Source: DATLOJ01 sp035536315
GTDB taxonomy: Bacteria; Actinomycetota; CADDZG01; JAHWKV01
NCBI GenBank assembly: GCA_035536315.1
Contig: DATLOJ010000052.1
Location: 1 to 10,245, forward strand
DNA length: 10,245 nucleotides
Direction: 5' to 3'
A program made the position numbers and the translations under genes. Under the pieces are notes generated by a model. It saw only the letters and a list, made by a program, of their open reading frames with translations. It did no database searches and was not told where the DNA came from. Positions 6,151 through 10,245 of this stretch are shown one piece after another (positions within the stretch are counted from its first letter, which is position 1; every line of letters begins with the position of its first letter).

Positions 6151-7035
6151 ATGGCAACCTACATAGTAATTGGCCTCGTCTCGGGGGTCGTCTACGGACT
6201 CGCTGCGCTCGGCCTCGTCCTCATCTACAAGGGCAGCCGGCTCTTCAACTTCGCGCAGGGCGAGTTTGGAACCGTGGCGATGTACACGCTTTATGTGCTC
6301 GTAGTGCTGAACGATTGGAGCTATATCGCGGCCGCGCCGGTAGCTCTCGTTGTTGGGATTGCTCTCGGCCTTCTCACGGAAAGGCTTGTCGCAAGGCCCC
6401 TGGCGAACTCCGCACGAGTCATCGGGCTGGTCGGCACAGCCGGGGCGGCGCTCTTGATGATCGGAACCCAACTCGTGGTAGCGGGACCCCTGCCCCACAA
6501 CGTTCCCGGCGGGCTTTCCGGTCCTGGGTTGACCTTGTTCGGTTTCCGGATCCCCCAACAATCACTTCTGACGATCGCAGTGCTTGCCGTCGTTGCGGTT
6601 GTTGCCGCTTACTTTTTCCGCAGAACCTTCCTTGGTCTCGCGATTCTCGCGAACTCTCAGGACCCGGTGGCTGCGAAAGTTGTGGGAGCCAACCCGAACC
6701 GCATCTCACAACTAACTTGGGGAATCGCCGGCTTCCTGGGAGCGCTTACCGGAGTCGTTCTGGGTCCAAGCGTCGACTTTTATCCCGGCTTCATGACAAC
6801 GATCATTCTGATCCCAGCGTTTACTGCCGGAATAGTTGGGGGCATGACCAGCCTCATTGGCGCATTCGTTGCCGGCCAGATCATTGGTCTGGTTGAAGCA
6901 ATCGGTGGCTACATGGTCTCCAAGGAGCTGCCCATCGTGTCCGAGATCCCAGAGTTTCCGACTGTTCTTGTCTTCATTCTTCTGATCATCACTCTGCTCG
7001 TTCGCCCCCGCGGACTGTTCGGGCAGGAGGCGTAG
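6151..7035 (+). CDS. Branched-chain amino acid type ABC transporter permease (LivH type)
   Basis: A 294-residue inner membrane permease, the first of the two that form the translocation pore. Family marks are GLASG-like VSGVVYGLAALGLVLIYKGS (10-29), NFAQGE (33-38), the cytoplasmic coupling segment GLAILANSQDPVAAKVVGAN (162-181) that should contact the ATPases, GGMTSLIGAFVAGQIIG (230-246), and the C-terminal RPRGLFG (285-291). About eight hydrophobic segments are visible, and length is normal for LivH. It follows the binding protein after 18 bases. There is no clear Shine-Dalgarno site before ATG 6151. Instead, a two-codon frame ATG-ACC-TAA (6143-6151) ends inside TAATG. The stop overlaps the next start by one base. 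Confidence 0.94.
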   Translation: MATYIVIGLVSGVVYGLAALGLVLIYKGSRLFNFAQGEFGTVAMYTLYVLVVLNDWSYIAAAPVALVVGIALGLLTERLVARPLANSARVIGLVGTAGAALLMIGTQLVVAGPLPHNVPGGLSGPGLTLFGFRIPQQSLLTIAVLAVVAVVAAYFFRRTFLGLAILANSQDPVAAKVVGANPNRISQLTWGIAGFLGALTGVVLGPSVDFYPGFMTTIILIPAFTAGIVGGMTSLIGAFVAGQIIGLVEAIGGYMVSKELPIVSEIPEFPTVLVFILLIITLLVRPRGLFGQEA

Positions 7036-8135
7036 TGCAGAACGTCGCTACCATGAAAGGACCGTTCGACGGCTTGCTCGAGGCGTGGCCGCGCAAGCTA
7101 ATCCTGCTTGCGATCGTTGTTGTCGTCGTTGCCTTCCCCGCGATGGCAACGGAGTTGAATGCGTCGAGATACACCACGGCTGTCGTGTTCGCCGTTATCG
7201 GTCTTTCCGTCAACATACTCATGGGTTACGCGGGCCAGATTTCTCTGGGTCATCAGGCGTTCGTTGGAGTCGGCGCTTTCTCGGCGGCTTACCTCGCTAC
7301 CAACACTGGTCTCCCGATCTATCTTGCGATACCCCTCGCAGGAGTGATCGGCGGAGCGATCTCGGCGATTCTTGGACTCGTGGCACTGCGAATCCAGGGC
7401 CTCTACCTTGCACTGATCACGCTTGCGTACGGCGCGGTTGCCGAGCGGTCTATCTTCAGTATTCAGGCGCTAACAGGCGGCGGAGCAGGCATTCCTGCCT
7501 TGCGGCCCGAACCTTTCGTTAAGGACAACACCTATTCGTATTTCTGTTTGCTGGTTCTGATGCTGGTCCTGTTTTTCGATTGGCGAATGATGAGAACCAA
7601 GTTTGGAAGAGCTCTTCTTGCGCTCAAGAGCAACGAGCAGGTTGCCGCTTCCTTCGGGATGAACCCCGTCTTCTACAAGGTCGGCGCGTTCGTCGTTGCA
7701 GGCATCGTTGCTGGTATCGGAGGGGGGTTGTACGCGTTCAAGGAGCAGCATGTTGTGTCTGCAGACTTCACCTTCGCCCTGGCTCTCACCTTCGTGATCA
7801 TGACCGTGATCGGGGGCCTGGGGAACAGAATCGGTGTCGTGCTCGGATCCGCGTTTACTGCATACATTCCGGTGATCCTGAACTCCGTAGCGCGCTGGTT
7901 CGATGCGCAGTGGGTAATTCCCTACAGGCTTCTGTTCACCGCGCTGCTGCTGCTTCTGACACTTACGCAGTTCCCAGGTGGCATAGCCCAGCAGCTGCAT
8001 CCGTTCACTGAGTGGCTGGTAGGAAAACCGTTCCATCTTCCTCATAAGAAGAAGGGCAAAGGCAAAAAGCACAAGGGAAAGGCGGCCACTACGGTGGACA
8101 TTGCCGACGAGAGCGATCCCGAGGAGCAGCACTGA
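7035..8135 (+). CDS. Branched-chain amino acid type ABC transporter permease (LivM type) with Lys-rich tail
   Basis: A 366-residue second permease. Family marks are GYAGQISLGHQAFVGVGAFS (64-83), RIQGLYLALITLAYGAVAE (119-137), TGGGAGIP (147-154), the coupling segment GRALLALKSNEQVAASFGMN (191-210) and TVIGGLGNRIGVVLGSAF (257-274). The start is GTG 7035, overlapping the LivH stop (TAGTG), with AGGAGG at 7025-7030 just upstream; an ATG at 7053 would also keep the whole fold. Hydrophobic segments run from about 21-38 to 295-312. After the last helix comes an unusual cytoplasmic tail (about 335-366): a Lys/Gly/His-rich stretch (HKKKGKGKKHKGKAA, 337-351), then an acidic end (DESDPEEQH). The stop overlaps the next start as TGATG. 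Confidence 0.93.
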   Translation: MQNVATMKGPFDGLLEAWPRKLILLAIVVVVVAFPAMATELNASRYTTAVVFAVIGLSVNILMGYAGQISLGHQAFVGVGAFSAAYLATNTGLPIYLAIPLAGVIGGAISAILGLVALRIQGLYLALITLAYGAVAERSIFSIQALTGGGAGIPALRPEPFVKDNTYSYFCLLVLMLVLFFDWRMMRTKFGRALLALKSNEQVAASFGMNPVFYKVGAFVVAGIVAGIGGGLYAFKEQHVVSADFTFALALTFVIMTVIGGLGNRIGVVLGSAFTAYIPVILNSVARWFDAQWVIPYRLLFTALLLLLTLTQFPGGIAQQLHPFTEWLVGKPFHLPHKKKGKGKKHKGKAATTVDIADESDPEEQH

Positions 8136-9109
8136 TGGGGATCCTCGAAGTACGCGGCGTTACGAAGAGCTTCGGAGGAATCGTTGCCAACAGCGACATC
8201 ACGCTTGATGTCGGCGAGTGGGAGATCGTTGGCCTCATCGGCCCCAACGGGGCAGGAAAGACGACACTGTTCAACTGCATCACCGGCGTTTACGGAATCG
8301 ACTCCGGCTCGATTCGCTTCCGCGATGCCGATGTGACCGGCATGAAGACACACGAGCGCGCGGCGCTCGGGATCGGACGCTCCTTTCAGAACCTGGGACT
8401 CGTCAGGGGCCAGACGGTCCTGGAGAACCTGGTCACCGCCCAGCACATGACTGCTGGGTATGGAGTACTCGAAGGGATCGCTGGTTCGCCAGCGTCGTTT
8501 TCAGTAGAGCGCGAGCTCATCCGCCGGGCGGACCGCATTCTCGACTTCACGAACCTCATGGAGCACAGGGACGAGGTGATCGACGACCTGCCGTATGGAG
8601 TCCTGAAGAACATCGAGCTTGGAGCCGTGCTCGCGACGGATCCCCAACTTCTTCTACTCGACGAGCCTTCTTCGGGCCTGTCCCCCACCGAGTCCGATGA
8701 ACTCGGCGAGATTCTGCTTCGCCTCCGGGAAGAGATCGGCGTGACGATTTTGATGATCGAGCATCACGTACCGCTGGTCGTCAGGGTCACTGATTACGTC
8801 TACGTGCTCAACTTCGGAACGCTGCTGACGGAGGGGAAGCCGAGGGATGTTCAGAAGCACCCCGAAGTCATCGCAGCGTATCTCGGAGGGGAAGTGGACC
8901 TGAACGGGGCTGCCGAAGATTCGGCGGTCGAAGAGCCCGGGGTCGAACCCGGCGACGAGTCCGGCTATTCGAGCCCAGCCGGCCTCTCACAATATGTGCC
9001 GTTGCCACGGGAGGCCCGACCACGGGCAGAGCTGCGCACTGGTACAGCCTCCAAGTCGAAAAGCAAAAGGTCTCGTAAGAGTTCGAAGTCGAAAAGCGGC
9101 AAGCGCTGA
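8135..9109 (+). CDS. Branched-chain amino acid type ABC transporter ATPase (LivG type) with long basic tail
   Basis: A 324-residue cytoplasmic ATPase. Walker A is GPNGAGKTT (36-44), Q-loop Gln85 is in SFQN, Walker B is LLLLDE (172-177) with Glu177, and the H-loop is His210 in IEHHV. The ABC signature position reads LPYGVLKNIELGAVLATDP (152-170), in place of LSGGQ and the usual ARAL. LivG proteins often vary here, but this one also lacks the following basic residues and the Arg. The family fold ends near 252 (AAYLGGE). The extra 70 residues are first acidic (253-278), then Pro/Arg-rich, then a Lys/Ser run (SKSKSKRSRKSSKSKSGKR, 306-324). GAGGAG at 8121-8126 supports ATG 8135. The stop overlaps the LivF start as TGATG. 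It should pair with LivF. Confidence 0.94.
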   Translation: MGILEVRGVTKSFGGIVANSDITLDVGEWEIVGLIGPNGAGKTTLFNCITGVYGIDSGSIRFRDADVTGMKTHERAALGIGRSFQNLGLVRGQTVLENLVTAQHMTAGYGVLEGIAGSPASFSVERELIRRADRILDFTNLMEHRDEVIDDLPYGVLKNIELGAVLATDPQLLLLDEPSSGLSPTESDELGEILLRLREEIGVTILMIEHHVPLVVRVTDYVYVLNFGTLLTEGKPRDVQKHPEVIAAYLGGEVDLNGAAEDSAVEEPGVEPGDESGYSSPAGLSQYVPLPREARPRAELRTGTASKSKSKRSRKSSKSKSGKR

Positions 9110-9825
9110 TGGCCATCCTCGAGCTGCATGAGGTGCGGGGCGGTTACGGATCCCTTCCAGTTCTGCACAGCCTGAGCCTGGAGGTCGAAGAGGGACAGAC
9201 TGCGGTGATTCTGGGACTGAACGGTGCAGGCAAGACCACGACTTTGCTGCACATTGCGGGAATGATGAATCCCTGGGGTGGGACCATTCACTTCGACGGG
9301 CAGGAAGCAACGGACTGGAGCACGTCCAAGTTTGTGGCCGCCGGACTCGTCCTTGTTCCTGAGGGACGCAGAGTGTTCCCAGCTCTGTCCGTCACTAAGA
9401 ACCTGCAGATGGGGGCCTGGACGAAACGAAAGAAGTCCTCGTTCATAAAGGAGCGCATGGAGCTGGCGTTCGATTATTTCCCACGTCTTCAGGAAAGGTC
9501 CGGGCAGATGGCGGGAACTTTGTCGGGCGGTGAGCAGCAGATGCTGGCAATCGCACGCGGCCTGATGTCCGACCCTAAGCTGCTCATGATCGACGAGGCT
9601 TCCCTTGGCTTGTCGCCCCTGCTTGCGTCGAGTGTCTTCAACATAGTGAAGAGGATCAACGCGGACGGCGTTACGGTCATTCTCGTCGAGCAGAACACGG
9701 GGGCCGTCGCGATTGCAGACAAGACTTTTGTTATGGAGAAGGGATCAATCGTTTTCTCGGGAACGGGATCTGAGGTGCTGGAGTCGCCCGAGATTAGAGA
9801 GGCCTACCTGGGCGCCCCGGCTTAA
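9109..9825 (+). CDS. Branched-chain amino acid type ABC transporter ATPase (LivF type)
   Basis: A 238-residue cytoplasmic ATPase of normal LivF length. Walker A is GLNGAGKTTT (36-45), the signature is a canonical LSGGEQQMLAIARGL (138-152), and Walker B is LLMIDE (158-163), followed by ASLGLSP. As in most LivF proteins, the Q-loop area reads VPEGRRVFP (83-91) and the H-loop histidine is replaced by Gln195 in VEQN. It should form a heterodimer with LivG and bind the two permeases. The start overlaps the LivG stop (TGATG). There is no strong Shine-Dalgarno site, so coupled translation is likely. It is the last gene of the operon; only 17 bases separate its TAA from the convergent gene, and no convincing terminator is seen there. 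Confidence 0.95.
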   Translation: MAILELHEVRGGYGSLPVLHSLSLEVEEGQTAVILGLNGAGKTTTLLHIAGMMNPWGGTIHFDGQEATDWSTSKFVAAGLVLVPEGRRVFPALSVTKNLQMGAWTKRKKSSFIKERMELAFDYFPRLQERSGQMAGTLSGGEQQMLAIARGLMSDPKLLMIDEASLGLSPLLASSVFNIVKRINADGVTVILVEQNTGAVAIADKTFVMEKGSIVFSGTGSEVLESPEIREAYLGAPA

Positions 9826-9842
9826 GAGTCGGCAGGGAGCTT

Positions 9843-10245
9843 TTAGGGGTTACAGATTCGACAGGCCGTTAGGCCGGAATCCTCGGCTTCCGTCTTGGGG
9901 ATCTGAGTCATCTCTTCCCGTCCTTCGACCAGCCTGCAGGTTGGGCTGTGGAAGCTCGACGCTCCGGCGATCACCATTTTGCCGTTGGCTTGAGAGGCGC
10001 CGTTGGATCCGAACGTCATGACCGACGACACCCTGCGGAGAATCTCGGTTTGCTCGAGCAGCACCTCTGTTTGGGCGGCCTGCTCCTTCTTGATCGCTCG
10101 TATGAGCAGTGACGAGCAGCCGAAGAAGACGAGGCCGAGCCCTGTAAGTCCGCCTGAGATCAGATAAGGAATCTGGCCCTGGGTGTAGTCGAGACTCGCA
10201 GCACCGTTCCAGCCAATCCCGATGAGGATGAAGCCGGCGACCAGA
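9843..10245 (-). CDS. Membrane protein with C-terminal Ada-like His/Cys zinc-binding motif, 5' part cut off
   Basis: A leftward frame open from the window edge to TAA (9845-9843), 133 residues visible; its start lies beyond 10245. Reading from the edge, residues 1-11 are the end of one membrane helix (VAGFILIGIGW), 26-50 form a second helix, and 52-75 form a charged, Glu/Gln-rich probable coiled coil (KKEQAAQTEVLLEQTEILRR). The end of the protein has FHSPTCRLVEGRE (98-110) and GLTACRICNP (124-133). His99, Cys103, Cys128 and Cys131 have the spacing of the small Ada-type metal-binding module (FHxPxC ... GxxPCxxCxP), also found on nucleases and surface proteins. I see no DNA repair or nuclease domain here, so a structural or sensing zinc site on a membrane protein is the best reading. 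The gene is convergent with the transporter operon. Confidence 0.72.
   Translation of the reverse strand, partial: LVAGFILIGIGWNGAASLDYTQGQIPYLISGGLTGLGLVFFGCSSLLIRAIKKEQAAQTEVLLEQTEILRRVSSVMTFGSNGASQANGKMVIAGASSFHSPTCRLVEGREEMTQIPKTEAEDSGLTACRICNP

Noticed and set aside
8588..8644. LivG-type ATPase as a broken pseudogene because of its odd signature motif
   Set aside because: The frame is intact, Walker A, Walker B, Q-loop and H-loop are all correct, and LPYG-type signatures are known among LivG proteins.
9817..9844. Possible intrinsic terminator after the LivF gene (arms 9817-9822 and 9827-9832, TTTT at 9841-9844)
   Set aside because: The stem is only six pairs with a G-T wobble and the T-tract starts eight bases after it, so it does not fit a normal intrinsic terminator.
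9936..9950. His/Cys motif as evidence for an Ada DNA repair protein
   Set aside because: No methyltransferase or AraC-type helix-turn-helix domain is visible, and the module is attached to membrane helices, so only the metal-binding resemblance is kept.

Overview
The window looks like a chromosomal segment from a moderately G+C-rich actinomycete-type bacterium (Actinomycetota), probably an uncultured or deep lineage. Three things suggest this: the codon and G+C bias, -10-like hexamers placed 6-7 bases before ATG codons (which fits leaderless mRNAs, common in this phylum), and the grouping of a phasin-like gene, a TPR gene and a HAD-IIA phosphatase gene. No rRNA, tRNA, insertion sequence, CRISPR array or phage gene was seen. 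Coding density is very high and no gene-free stretch exceeds about 85 bases.

Left part (1-3370), housekeeping and unknown genes. A cut-off phasin-like gene runs leftwards off the edge. It is divergent from a rhomboid intramembrane protease gene (218-982), and a perfect 22-bp palindrome lies between them. The rhomboid gene ends tail-to-tail, with no spare base, against a leftward pair: a small TPR protein (2123-1764) overlapping a HAD-IIA phosphatase (1807-983). Divergent from that pair is a DUF1015 family gene (2207-3370). The 83-bp gap between them holds two small perfect hairpins and an extended -10 promoter.

Central and right part (3416-9825), one tightly packed six-gene operon. It encodes a secreted, membrane-anchored surface protein of unknown role with a DNRLRE-like beta-sandwich, then a complete branched-chain amino acid (HAAT/Liv) type ABC importer: a lipoprotein solute-binding protein, two LivH/LivM-type permeases, and LivG- and LivF-type ATPases. 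Junctions are ATGA, an 18-base gap, TAGTG, TGATG and TGATG, so translational coupling is likely throughout. The binding protein should capture a solute outside, the permeases should move it across the membrane and the ATPases should power this. The substrate cannot be read from sequence. Unusual points are the surface protein as first gene, a roughly 60-residue Gly-rich tether and a Cys/Asn-containing hinge insertion on the binding protein, and lysine-rich tails on both LivM and LivG.

Right edge (10245-9843). A convergent, 5'-truncated membrane protein gene ends in a compact His/Cys motif resembling the Ada-type zinc-binding module.

The best candidates for something undescribed are the surface protein plus tailed Liv transporter as a unit, the 22-bp palindrome operator, and the membrane-tethered Ada-like zinc module.
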